64,000 nt of DNA, taken from the NCBI GenBank assembly GCA_902806565.1, contig CADCXA010000062.1:558001-622000 (forward strand), in the 5' to 3' direction. The translations under genes were made by a program, and so were the position numbers. The DNA is from Hypoxylon rubiginosum (taxonomy: Eukaryota > Ascomycota > Sordariomycetes > Xylariales > Hypoxylaceae). This document shows positions 45,562-56,138 of this stretch, in pieces. The notes below the pieces were generated by a model. That model had not been told where the DNA came from. It saw only the letters and a program-made list of their open reading frames with translations, and searched no databases. Positions within the stretch are counted from its first letter, which is position 1; every line of letters begins with the position of its first letter.

Positions 45562-47055
45562 ATGGACGACAATCAAAAAGTCGAATATGAGGCAACATCC
45601 AAACAGCTACGTGCTGATCTCAAGAGCTTCGAAGCCGACTGGGCAAGCCGCCATGATGGCAAGAAACCGACAAGGGACGATATCAAGCAAACCCCTGAGA
45701 TAGGTGCGCATAACTTCCAATCGCAAAATTACCTATAAGAGAATCGCTAACATTTTGACCTTCAAGCTCGCAAATATAAGAAGTATAACCAGGTTCGCGA
45801 TATCCTCTCTGGAAAGGTCCCTCCTCCAAAGAGTGAAGGACATGCAAATGCGCGGAAGCGTAAAACCGAACAGAGTCTCGTAGAAACACCCTCTAAGCGG
45901 TCAAGGCCAGCCGAGACACCCTCTCATATTCGACAACGAATCATAGATCCAGAGCTGTTCGAGACGCCATCCACGCGGAAGCTCTTCAGTCCCGCCCTGC
46001 CCACCTCCATTGGACCTACGCCCCAGAGGGATGGACGCATCTTGGGCTTGTTCGATCTTCTGGAGGAGAACGACGAGAACACACCCTCCAAATGCAGGAA
46101 TAGCGAGTCACTAGAGGATGCTAAAATCCAGGCCACCCCTAGCAAGAGGACTGGACAGACAGATGACGATATCGCCAAACTGGGTAGGACGCCAATGTCT
46201 TCGAGCAAGCGAGTTCTTTTCATGACACCTTCCAAGCGGGCCCGTCGCGGCTCCACTGGAGCAGAAACACCAAGTACAGTCAGGAAATTGCAGCTCACTA
46301 CGCCGTCTTTTCTCAGGAGAGCTCCCCTTGCGACTGTGGATGAGAATGGTGATTACATTTCCCCAGCCCCTCTACGCTTGCCCCGCAAGCCTCTAGGTCG
46401 CGGATTGAGTAGCGTGGTGGCTAGTCTGCGGAAGCTAGAAGAAGAAGCACTCGACGACGACTTAGACGTCTTACGCGAGATGGAAAACGAAGGAAACCCA
46501 ACGAATCCAGCGAATCCAGCGAAGCCTGCGAAACCCAAAGAGGATATCCTAGAGCCAGACAGTCAGGCGCAGCAATTGCTCGGTGGATTTGATGACGAGG
46601 CTCTTTATGATAGCCCGACAGAGGAGCAGGTAGGCCGTGATGGACAGCCGCTGAGAGTCTACAAGAAGAAGGGACAGAAGCGTACCACACGGCGAGTGAA
46701 TATGCGGCCGACCCGGAGCAAGCGACCGCAGCAGCCTACCAAGGAGCAGGGCGAGGATGGTGCCGAAGAAGACGTCGTGCCCGAGACACAAGCCGACACT
46801 ACAAAGACGACCGACGAGCCGCCGCTAGACATCAGTTCCAGTTCCGACTTCGACCCTCAAGACGATGAAGAAGAAGAGCCCAAGGAGAAGGCCCAAGCTA
46901 AGAAGACGAAGAAACCGGACAAAAAGGAAGGCAAGGTCCGGAAGGTGGCGAGGAAGGTCAACGAACTGGCTCATGCGAACTTCAAGAGGCTGAAGTTGCG
47001 GAATAGCGGCGCAAAGGGTCCTGCGGCTGGGAGTAGATTCCGGCGCCGTCGATGA
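45562..47055 (+). CDS. SLD2: DNA replication regulator Sld2 (Drc1)
   Basis: Replication-initiation factor that, once phosphorylated by CDK, binds Dpb11/TopBP1 and loads GINS-Pol epsilon at origins. Exon 1 (45562-45703) and exon 2 (45767-47055) join over a 63-base intron (GTGCGC...TTCAAG, branch GCTAAC), giving 476 residues. The N-terminus reads LRADLKSFEADWASRHDGKK and PTRDDIKQTPEIARKYKKYN, the family signature. Many S/T-P sites follow (for example ETPSKRSRPAETPS, ETPSTRKLF, TPSKRARRGS), as expected of a CDK target. A later block, LRLPRKPLGRGLSSVVASLR, and RDGQPLRVYKKKGQKRTTRR are also conserved in fungal Sld2. The tail is acidic and then basic, ending SRFRRRR. The ATG at 45562 is preferred to an upstream GTG. 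The gene appears intact. Confidence 0.95.
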
Positions 47056-48282
47056 TAGACCGTGAGACAAGTCATGATAGTAGAATCATGATGCCGATGA
47101 TTAATGATTAATATATTACAGGGAAGCCAATATTGTTGGTTTCCTACATACCAGTAACAACCCAGATCACATTCTTCATCCCCTGCGTTCTCTTTTCTAA
47201 TTTCTATTCCATGATCTGAGAGCATTGTATTGCCCAAGGTGTCTGGTGTGGTACTTCCGCCAATTACAATGCCAAGACATCCTTGTGTTTCTATGACGCG
47301 ATCCTTGTACTACCCCTTTTCAGTCGTAAATGGCCCTGCCCCCATTGCTCCCTCACAATAGAACCTGGTCCGAACTTGAAAGAAAGTTCATTCAAGTTGC
47401 TAGGAGCGCTACTGTTCTCCAACCACTATCCAGTGTTCGCCAATTACTATTCAGTCTATATTAAGTAACCATGCGCGTCGTCGCCCCCAACGTCTTATCA
47501 TTTAGGTGATTGAGACATGGAAAGTCATGGTTCTAAGACCCCATGGCATAGACTTTCCCATAAGTCACACCTTCTCTATAATAAGAGGTGTCTTACTATG
47601 AAGTAAGGGGCATTTGGTTCTCCATTTTCTTCAATCTACATACAATTAGACAGTAAGGGGTTAAGATTATATCGAATTGAAGTATATTAGGGTACAAGGC
47701 CAACTATTCGATAGGGATGGCAACTATGTTGTTCCGCGAAGAGCTATGAGCCTAACAGCTGCTAGCTTTGAGTATGATACCTAGAGACTTTTTATATTCC
47801 TTGTCTCTCCATCAGTGTCCTGACCTATCTCCCATCTCCTAACAGGCCCGCGGTCCTATCTAGGTGGTTAAGAGCGATGACCCTGACAGTTCTCTATTTA
47901 CACAACAGCATATGACAAGTCAACTATTCCCTAGTGAAGTCTATATGTAAGAAATTCAATTATCAAAATTTTTATTTGATTAAATATGTAATGAAGGGAA
48001 TAAGTGAGTGTCTTGGTACCTATGTATATAGGTAATTGTTCATACGGAAATTGTATATGAGATGTAGTACACACTGTTAACGTCTATGGTAAAGAAGGAC
48101 TAGGTTAGGTTAAGTCTAAGGAAAGAATCATTCATTCAATCATCCATCTAATCTCCATCCCCTTTCCCTGATTCCCCGTCTATTTATATCCCGTTAACAG
48201 TGTTCAATGATAGAGGTAGGTCGACACAACAATGAAGCCGTCATGAGAACCGATATCGACTCATGTTTGTGCCTCTGTTGCC
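47056..48282. other. Intergenic, no features seen
   Basis: 1.2 kb of AT-leaning sequence. No gene or RNA recognised. Confidence 0.5.
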
Positions 48283-48577
48283 TTATTTACGATCGTTGAA
48301 CTGTGACCCGATGCCGAAAAGATATTGGTCGGCGCTGTCTTGGCCATCGTAAGCTCCCGTGGAGCCACCGTTGGGGTCCGACATGTCGGGGGACTTTGGT
48401 ACGGGTGAGCCGCGGTGGTTCTTCGTGCTATCGTGGTCTTTGGCAGGCTTGTTGCGTCGTCGACTAGTGACACAGGTTATTAGGACATGTATACCCAAGG
48501 GAGAGGTCTATGTATGATGTTGGGTGTTGGGCTTACGACTTAGTTTTCCGGCCAGAGGTTGATGGGTCTTGGGGCAT
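48283..48577 (-). CDS. Small spliced hydrophilic protein (about 73 residues)
   Basis: ATG at 48577 starts MPQDPSTSGRKTKS. A 73-base intron (48536-48464, GTAAGC...TCACTAG, with a CTAATAAC-type branch site) joins in phase to exon 2 (48463-48283) encoding RRRNKPAKDHDSTKNHRGSP, then GAYDGQDSADQYLFGIGSQF and a stop. The protein is basic at the N-terminus and acidic/aromatic at the end, with no membrane segment. The fit of donor, branch, acceptor and phase supports a real gene. The family is not recognised. Confidence 0.55.
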
Positions 48578-49616
48578 CCTGCTATAGTAAAGGATGTTTA
48601 CGAGCTGAGTGTACAGGTAGGTACTCAAGTACACACTAGGGCTCAATAAGAATGAAGGAATTCTTGAGTAAAGATAGCCTTGTGATGGCTAGCAACCAAA
48701 AATTGGAGATGAAGGCCGAGTGATAGATAAAAAGTTTGTGAACTCTTGAATATCGCATAGAGTAAGGCGAGGTACTGATCTCTAGCTGTCTAAGAGAAGA
48801 AAAGAGGTAGTGAGAGAAGAGCAGTTCGCTTGGGATTATATACCCAAAAATCCCAGCGTAGAGCCTATACTCGTCACTGTCTTGGGGCGGCCGGTCAGAG
48901 GAGGTTCTTCATAATCTGGTCGGGGGCAAGAAGCTTCCATTGACACCGGATTGAACCTCGTGTCTCTTGAGGAGGGATTATTGCATGCCCTCCTCGAGGG
49001 TACAAGACTCTACATCATCCGATTGGATTGTCTCTTTTTGCTCAATAATATGTATATGATTTGCTGGAATATGGAAAATGAAATCTACCACTGATGGCGC
49101 AATTGCCATTCTGCCATTGGACCGTCTCCTTTTGTCTCGATGCTAGATACGTACCCTTGGCCTGATCACCGAAAGAGAAACGCGAGGCTTATTATAGTAC
49201 ATTGCATCGTGGTCCACTCTGATACATCTCCAAGGGCTTCATTGGCCGGTCTCGTTTTGTTAAGGTATCTAGGTACCTGCACTTCTCAGGCAGCGGCGCC
49301 AACAATGTAACGCTGGGCTGTCGTGTAACATCTGATGGTGCCAGACCTGGCAGCGACCTTGCCTATAACTTTGCTATTGGGTAGTCTCGTTTTGTATCAG
49401 ATTCTGATTGTACCGCCACCTCAACCACAGGGCAATTCGGCTTGACGTAGCTAAATCGGGCGTGCATGTGCAGGTTGCCTAGGTGCCTTGGTTCGCCCGA
49501 CTTTCTGACCGGTAGTTGCAGTATAAAACAAGGCAATGCTATTTTCGAGTCCGGGAATGATCTTAGTTTTTCTCTCCCACATTCCTCCTTTCACCTCTCT
49601 GAAAGATTCAATTGAA
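48578..49616. promoter_or_regulatory. Upstream region of the Clr5 gene with four repeated motifs
   Basis: Four copies of ATTGGNNNGTCTCNTTTTG lie on the top strand at 49022-49040, 49116-49134, 49241-49259 and 49376-49394 (first copy with T-rich spacing). ATTGG is the reverse of the CCAAT box. Copies 2 and 4 are each preceded by CTGATGG(C/T)GC. They lie 220-600 bases upstream of the Clr5 ATG at 49617, and could also serve the divergent small gene at 48577. Function as protein-binding sites is inferred. Confidence 0.6.
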
Positions 49617-52326
49617 ATGAACGACAGCCAAATGGATTTTTCCGCAATCCCCGATGCTGAGGGTTCTGTCGAAAAGTTTCTACACATTCCCTACAATCAA
49701 AGATGGGAATACCTCAAGCCTACCATGGTTCGTATCTATATGGAGGAGAATAGTCGATTCGCATCTCTTGCAAAACGAATGAAAGATGTGTACAGTTTCG
49801 ATGCGCAGTCAGTGTACCCAAGTCCGCTCCTTATATTCCCCGTGCCCAGCTAAATGAGTCCCCCGTACATCAGCGTTCACCAATATCGGCACCGCTTCAA
49901 CAAGTGGGACGTCAAGAAGCGAATCACCACTGAAGAGAAGGGTGCTGTTATTAGTGCTCTCGGGAAACGCCGCTTACGAGAAGGAGTGAGCACATCCGAT
50001 GCAACCCTTAACCAGGGTGGCTTTGAGAAAGCCGTGGACAAAAAACAGCTCAAGCGGTACATTGACGAGAGTATCCGGAAAAGCGAGCCATTGACTTGGA
50101 GCCCGGGATTGTGAGTTTGAGAATAATACCCCTAGTCCGATTAATCGACTAATTGCTCATCTAGATTTCTTCACCATCACCTCCCATATGCTGCATTTCT
50201 TGGAAGTCATGTGTCCCAACACCCTTCGCCATCTGGAGCTGGGCCTGCTACACCACAGTACTTGACCATAAACAGTCCGCAGGGAAATGGATCTCCTTCA
50301 GCGTCACAGAATGGAGGGACACCAACGATGCAGCTTATTCAAAAGAAGATATTACTAGATAGGGCCAAGCTCTTGATAGAGGGTAGAGCCCAAGAATTGA
50401 TGGCACAGATGACTAGCGACGAGAGGAAGTAAGTTGCGTTTCCATCAATTCATATGAATGAACTCTGACAAGTACCTCTTTGATAGGTCTACTATAACGT
50501 GGCTTCATGACTTTTGGATGTATTCGTTCATGACTACCAAGTACTGGGGAAGGGGACCGAAGACTTGGACCCTGTCCTTGATTAACTTCAAGTCTTTTGC
50601 TGGCAACCCAGTTCCGTCAACACCAGGTCAACCAATTGAGCAAGGGCAAGCCTCAGAGTCCCTCTCTCCTTCGGGAAACAATGCACGTTTCAGTAGCCCG
50701 ACGCAGCTCTGTAGGTGGACCATACATTATGAGGACGAAGTCAACTACGAGCCTTTCCCATCCCCTCAGCCCGTAGCGCAAGAAGAGTCTGAAGAACAAT
50801 TCGATATCGATGACGAATCAACATGGTCACCGTGGCCTAGGAGCGACCCTTCCCCGAGTCTCTCTTCTACGATTACCCAAGGACTCCGGGAGAACATTTT
50901 TAGTGCGGTCCAGAGCGAGACACTTCCTATAGCCGCGGATTCAATTATGAATACGATAGAGAAGTCTGCAGAAGAGTTACAAACAGAGACTTTCGGCTTC
51001 GCAATTATGTCGCGCAATGTAGACGTCCTTGAAGACATGCTGGCTAGCTACCCATATAATGGTGTCCCTGAAGCTTTCTCAACCATTTCACCGTTCCATC
51101 TAGCAGCACAGTATTTAGACGGAGGAACGTCTTGCTGCTTGGTCATGGATACTCTGACGAATAAACTACGCGATAGAAACTCAATCGGTCTGAACTACGT
51201 CAATGATTCTGGACACACGGTACTAGACACACTCTTTGTTACAATCCTCAGATCGCATAGCACCGTACCACCTCACATCTTGGGTGACGCATTTACCGAC
51301 CAGTCTCGATATCCTGGACAGGAAGTCGACCCGTGTGGGAGGTGGGATGCAGATTCGCCATGTATCCGGCAGCGATATGCTTCAGGGAATCAGACAATCC
51401 CCCGTGAGTGGAAACATATGTTCTGCCACACGTCTGTTCAAGCGGTTTGTCACTGTCTATCTTCTATATTCCTTGTTCCCCAGCGTCCGGACGTCGACAC
51501 TCGGAGCGGATTGTTCTCTAGGCGCTGCCATAGTTGTGGATTGAAGATGAGTGTCGGCCCTCTTCACGCCCTCATATTGACGGCATTCTACCTGGCTAAT
51601 TATGGATGTCCTGGTGAGACACTTTTTGGTATGGTGTCTTGTCTTGTTTGTCTCTTGGTACACAATGCGGATCCTTGCTCTACGTCAGAGGTGTCAGTTC
51701 CTGCTATGTTTGGCCTTGATACAGCAGATGACGAATGCCAGCACTCGCAAGTGAACGCAGCAGAGCTAGCCTTACGAGTGCCGCCAGAAATGGTGAGTTC
51801 ATGGACGTCTGAAGCCAAGCAGGGATGGAACGCTCTCGTTGCTGTCCTTGAGCACGACATTGCGACTCGTAGAAGCAAGAGGATGACTCGTGATACCTTG
51901 GACATTGGTCCAGTTGACGCTCAATATTCCGAAGCTGATGATACTGAAAACTGTGGGCATTGTGTTCACAGGCTCGGAAAAGAACTTGTGTATTGTGGGA
52001 ATCAACAACTAGGTCGCCTGTGGGCAATCATACAAGCTGAGCTCTTAACCTATCGTCGCCTATCCGAACAAGATCCCTGGCTATCGACGAGGCTTGACAT
52101 GGCAGATATCGTGAATGGGCCGAGGGAGTGTGATGATGCATACTTCAATGAGCTGGTCAGTAGTGATGAGGATATTGAAGGATACGGGCTGAAAAGCCAC
52201 TCTCGCTGCGGGCTCTTTGATGCGATGGACCCAGGATGTGCCAGAATAGAAGAGGCATGCGAATCGTTTTACGCAAACCTTGACGAATGGAAGCGTACTA
52301 CGCTCGTTAGGGCAAGGGAATTGTGA
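49617..52326 (+). CDS. Clr5-domain protein
   Basis: Fungal protein with an N-terminal Clr5 domain, named after the S. pombe silencing factor Clr5. Exons 49617-49807, 49874-50110, 50165-50428 and 50487-52326 join in phase to 843 residues. The domain reads WEYLKPTMVRIYMEENSRFA, then SLAKRMKDVYSFDA and QYRHRFNKWDVKKRI, the classic conserved W...KP...LY pattern. A low-complexity linker (SPSGAGPATPQYLTINSPQG) and a long C-terminal region follow, including an ankyrin-like stretch FGFAIMSRNVDVLEDMLASY and FSTISPFHLAAQY. A Cys-rich segment RRCHSCGLKMSVGPLHALIL comes later. A nuclear or regulatory role is inferred. No break was seen. Confidence 0.85.
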
Positions 52327-52405
52327 TGGCAGTATGTAAAATGTATTCCATGACTTTAGTAACCTAAATAAAACAACATGCTATTTGCAATAAAGACCAC
52401 TGCAA

Positions 52406-53710
52406 CTAGCATCTCACTGAAAATCCTCTGGAGACCCCTCGCTCTAGAACCTGCACAAATCTCCTCACATCCTCCATGGAGCTATAAAACCCAAACGAGA
52501 CCCGTACGCCCAAGCGGTTGACCGTGACCTTCAAGCCGCTGATCTCCTTTAAATACGGGCCCCACTCCCCCGGATCCACGCCGAGCACGCAAATATGCGG
52601 CGCCCGGCGGTCCCGCTGGCCCGGCCCCACAACCGGGATCCCCAGGCGCTCGCTCTCCCGCGCCAGTGCGCTCGTCAGACCGTACAGATGCGCCTCCACG
52701 TCCGCGGGCCCCAGAACCTCCAAGTAGAAGCGCACGAACGCCTCGGCGGCCGTAACGGCGACCAGGCTCATGTTGGCGTGCTCGAAGCGCCGCGCGTCGG
52801 GAAAGAAGTCGACGGGCTCGTCGCCCCGGACCAGCAGGTCCTCGCGGATGTTCCGCGCGGCCGCCATGCTGACGATCGGCGGCGTCGGGTCCCCGAGCTC
52901 CGCGAACGCCGCGGGCGAGATGTACAGGGCGCCCAGCCCTGTCGGGCAGTTGAGGCCCTTGTGCAGGCTGAAGGCGCCGGCCGAGATGCCCATGGCCCGC
53001 ACGTCTAGGGGCGCGAACCCGACGTGCTGCGTCAGGTCGGCTAGCACGTGGATCCCGCGCGGCCGGAACGCCGCGCAGATCCCGGCCACGTCGTGCCGCT
53101 GCCCGCTGTCGAACGACATCGAGCTGATCCCGATCGCCCGCGTGCGCCCGTCGACGTACGGCCGCAGCGCGTCCGCGTCGATGGCGTCCACGCGCCCCGC
53201 CCGCTCCGCCTCGGCTACCGTCGGCACCTGCCGGACCTCGAGCCCGGCGGCGTCGCGCAGCGCGAGGAACCCGTACACCATGTTGGGGTGCTCGGTGTCG
53301 ACAATAACAACATTATCACCACGCTCGAACCGGAAGCTGCGGATAAACAACCCCAGGCCCTCGGTCGTGTCGCGCGTGAACGCGACGGTCGACGGCTCCT
53401 CGGCGCCGATGCAGCGCGCGACGAGCCGGCGCGCCTCCTCGCGCGTCCGCTGCCACTTCGACCCGTACGGGTACGTCTCGTACAGGGCCTCGGCCGAGTA
53501 CCGCGTGATGGCCTCGTGCACGATCAGGTTCGACGGCGGCGCCGAGGCCGCGTTGAGGGACAGTTCATCCTCGCTCTGAGCGACGAGGGGCACGAGACGC
53601 CTGTGGACCGCGAATTTTTCCGACAGCCGCTGCTTTTCCTCGTCCGTGGCGTCTTTCGCGGCGCTGCAGTGCTCGTTTGTGGCTTTGATGGAGATGGGAC
53701 GACAGACCAT
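52406..53710 (-). CDS. Class V aminotransferase-fold PLP enzyme
   Basis: Single-exon protein of 434 residues in the aminotransferase class V family (cysteine desulfurase / isopenicillin N epimerase relatives). The phosphate-binding loop is FTRDTTEGLGLF (about residues 111-122), the PLP pyridine Asp is D225 in HVLADLTQHVG with H228 next to it, and the Schiff-base lysine is K251 in AFSLHKGLNCPTGLGALYIS. The C-terminal domain reads VTVNRLGVRVSFGFYSSMED with the substrate-carboxylate Arg. It lacks the Cys-bearing active-site loop expected of a desulfurase, so an epimerase, lyase or aminotransferase activity is more likely. The gene is very G+C-rich. Its stop lies 80 bases from that of the convergent Clr5 gene. 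Confidence 0.9.
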   Translation of the reverse strand: MVCRPISIKATNEHCSAAKDATDEEKQRLSEKFAVHRRLVPLVAQSEDELSLNAASAPPSNLIVHEAITRYSAEALYETYPYGSKWQRTREEARRLVARCIGAEEPSTVAFTRDTTEGLGLFIRSFRFERGDNVVIVDTEHPNMVYGFLALRDAAGLEVRQVPTVAEAERAGRVDAIDADALRPYVDGRTRAIGISSMSFDSGQRHDVAGICAAFRPRGIHVLADLTQHVGFAPLDVRAMGISAGAFSLHKGLNCPTGLGALYISPAAFAELGDPTPPIVSMAAARNIREDLLVRGDEPVDFFPDARRFEHANMSLVAVTAAEAFVRFYLEVLGPADVEAHLYGLTSALARESERLGIPVVGPGQRDRRAPHICVLGVDPGEWGPYLKEISGLKVTVNRLGVRVSFGFYSSMEDVRRFVQVLERGVSRGFSVRC

Positions 53711-54230
53711 GTTGGGCTACCTTGATGGACAAGGATTAGGTTCCCTGTCTAGACGTCTGGATTAGATGCGAAGGAGAGTAAGAAGGAAAATGTCAAGTGT
53801 GAGATAGATGATATAATATTTCAAGCCTAGATGCACATACCTTCCTATAGGAGTAGCTGCAATAGTATTGCGCAATTTCATCATCATCCCCTCCCCCTAT
53901 ACACATTCCTGCCGACCCCGCTTCGCTATGCGAGGCCAATCAATGTAACATCATGTGCGCAGATATCGGGCATAGGGAATATTTTGCCAAAATGGACGGA
54001 GATGCGGCTGAGGATGAAGAAGAAGAATTATTGTATAAAATTAAAATTTCGTAAGTTAATATAATTCTTAGGAAGAAGGGTATTGTCATTTTCTACATCA
54101 ACAGAAACCATCTCAGAATATCACAAGTTATCAACCGATCCCGAACTCCCCGCTAAATAAATCATTTGGCATAATGCATTACTTCGCGTGCGATTTGTGA
54201 GATGCGCATGATACGCTCCCTACCTCATCG
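53711..54230. other. Intergenic, no features seen
   Basis: Upstream region of the class V enzyme and 3' flank of the secreted protein. An AT-rich patch lies near 54030-54070. Confidence 0.5.
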
Positions 54231-56138
54231 CTAGCCTCGCACGGTAGCCGTCACTGTAGCAAGATCTGTCGCGGTAGTCGTCGTTGTTACCGTCTCTTTC
54301 TCCGTAACGGTGACTGTAACCGGCGCTAGGGTACCCGTAGCAGTGAAATCGATATGCTTGGCGCTCGTGACGGCTGGCGTATCGGCCTCGCCGCTCTCTT
54401 CACCGTCATCGCCGCTGTTACTGTCCGTCTCAATCGGAATTACGTGAAGACCTGAATCGGTGGGTAGGGGTGGTTGCGTCGATGAAGTAATTGATGTCTC
54501 AGATATGGTCGAAGTCGGAGACTGAGCAGACGAAGTTGTGCTTGAAGCTGTTGATACTTTTGAGGTAGACGGGGTGACAGTAACGGTCTCTGTAATCACA
54601 TCAGGATGTGAGCTTGTCGACCGAGTAATGGTGCTAAAAGTAGTGGGAACGAAATCGGTGACGGTCACAGTCTTTTCAGGGGTGGTCGAGGTGCTCGAAG
54701 ATTCCGCAGGCACGGAAGCAATAGTCGTCGCTGATGTTTGCGTGGACGAGTCGATTGTTAGAGTAGTCTGGGCAGTCTCGGTGAATGTCGGTGTGATCGT
54801 TACTGTGATTAACCCGTCGGATGCCGAGGATTCTACGGCTGAGCCAGCCGAGCTCGAACTGGCAACTGGTGTAGCACCGCCAAGGGCTTTGCCGACAGTA
54901 GCATCGTCCCAACAGCCGATCTGTACGCCAGCTACTGTGTCCATCGGCAGGGCATAGCAAGTAAGATTGTTGGCACACGGGATGATCTCAAACGTGCCAG
55001 CACTAGAACACTTGCCAATGTTTCCATTAACGCAGGCGACTTGATCAGGCACACAGGCGGATTGCTCAGTCAACCCAGCGAAAACCTCATTGTAACGCTT
55101 TGCGTCAGCTAGGTTGCTAGCTAGTACTTCGGGAGAAACAGTCGTCGTCGACGCCGGGATCGAAGTAATCAGAGTGGGGATTCCACCGTTAAGTGTTCCC
55201 GTTGCCGATACGGAATGAGATACGTACGACGACTTCACTACTGATTCAAACGCAGCAGAGGTCGACGATATCGACGTGACAGTGCTGGAGACGGTTGAGC
55301 TGGTCGAACCACTATCACTCTCGGTGGTTGATGCAGAGGGGTCTACAGCTTGGGTATTTGAAGTTGCGATAGATGTCGAAGATGTAGAACCTGCAGAATC
55401 AACAGTACTCGATGTGGGCTCCAACGCGGTAGAAGTGGATAGAGTTTCTACAGGCAGCGAAGTCGAACTAAGTGTGGAGCCGCTGGACGCCGGTTGGCTT
55501 GGCTCACTCTGCGTTGAGGTAGACTGAGACTCGGCGTTAGAGACAGCTGACGATGCTGGGGTCAGTGGAAGAGTCAATGAGCTCGACATAGATAACGTAG
55601 TCGAGCTGATGGACGAATTTTCCAAGGTTGACGACGTAACCGCCGTCCCTATGCTTGAGCTGGTAACATCCGTCGTGGAAGGTCCGTTAACAGGTACTGT
55701 GGAGGAAGGGAAGAAACTGAAGGAAGGAATAGTATTACTCTCGATTAGGGTGAATGACCGAGAGATCGAAGTAGAAGACGTAGATCCAGTTGCGGCGGAG
55801 GTATCACTTGCAGGCGAAGTAACGGCGGTTGAAGATGAAGTAGAAAGAGCGTCTGATGTTGAAAATGTTGTTTGTGATGGCTCGCCGAGTACTGACGAGG
55901 AGGAGGCATCGTTCACCAAGGATGTTGATGATGAGACGGCAACGCTAGATGTATTCGCGAACCTGTACACATTCGATACCCCTCCCGCATCCCGCCATCT
56001 CAATCTATGATGTGTTAACTGATTGGTCTTAATATGAGCGATATCGTCGATGACATACCTGTCACCTCGCCTCAACGGACCTGCCGCTGAGGCCTCGGAG
56101 AACAAAAGGAGGTGTGAGAAAAGAACTAAAATGAGCAT
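54231..56138 (-). CDS. Secreted Ser/Thr-rich protein with a CBM19-like cysteine module
   Basis: Signal peptide MLILVLFSHLLLFSEASA at the N-terminus, then a mucin-like region of several hundred Ser/Thr residues likely to be O-glycosylated. In the middle is a cysteine module: QSACVPDQVACVNGNIGKCS, then FEIIPCANNLTCYALPM and GVQIGCWDD. This resembles the fungal CBM19-type chitin-binding domain (C-x6-C...C...C...C...C). The C-terminus has VTVTVTEKETVTTTTTATDL repeats and no clear GPI signal. A good intron (56058-56005, GTATGT...TCATAG, 54 bases with branch GTTAAC) lies in the first exon. It is a multiple of three and has no stop, so spliced (617 residues) and retained (635) forms are both open. 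Cell-wall or extracellular role inferred. Confidence 0.85.
   Translation of the reverse strand: MLILVLFSHLLLFSEASAAGPLRRGDRYVIDDIAHIKTNQLTHHRLRWRDAGGVSNVYRFANTSSVAVSSSTSLVNDASSSSVLGEPSQTTFSTSDALSTSSSTAVTSPASDTSAATGSTSSTSISRSFTLIESNTIPSFSFFPSSTVPVNGPSTTDVTSSSIGTAVTSSTLENSSISSTTLSMSSSLTLPLTPASSAVSNAESQSTSTQSEPSQPASSGSTLSSTSLPVETLSTSTALEPTSSTVDSAGSTSSTSIATSNTQAVDPSASTTESDSGSTSSTVSSTVTSISSTSAAFESVVKSSYVSHSVSATGTLNGGIPTLITSIPASTTTVSPEVLASNLADAKRYNEVFAGLTEQSACVPDQVACVNGNIGKCSSAGTFEIIPCANNLTCYALPMDTVAGVQIGCWDDATVGKALGGATPVASSSSAGSAVESSASDGLITVTITPTFTETAQTTLTIDSSTQTSATTIASVPAESSSTSTTPEKTVTVTDFVPTTFSTITRSTSSHPDVITETVTVTPSTSKVSTASSTTSSAQSPTSTISETSITSSTQPPLPTDSGLHVIPIETDSNSGDDGEESGEADTPAVTSAKHIDFTATGTLAPVTVTVTEKETVTTTTTATDLATVTATVRG

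Noticed and set aside
52595..53725. Plus-strand frames of 137-269 codons opposite the class V PLP enzyme
   Set aside because: Antisense shadows of a G+C-rich gene with complete active-site motifs. The translations are low-complexity and Arg-rich.
54538..56010. Val/Glu-rich plus-strand frames opposite the secreted protein
   Set aside because: They are the reverse reading of Ser/Thr codons, and the minus-strand gene has a signal peptide and a cysteine module.
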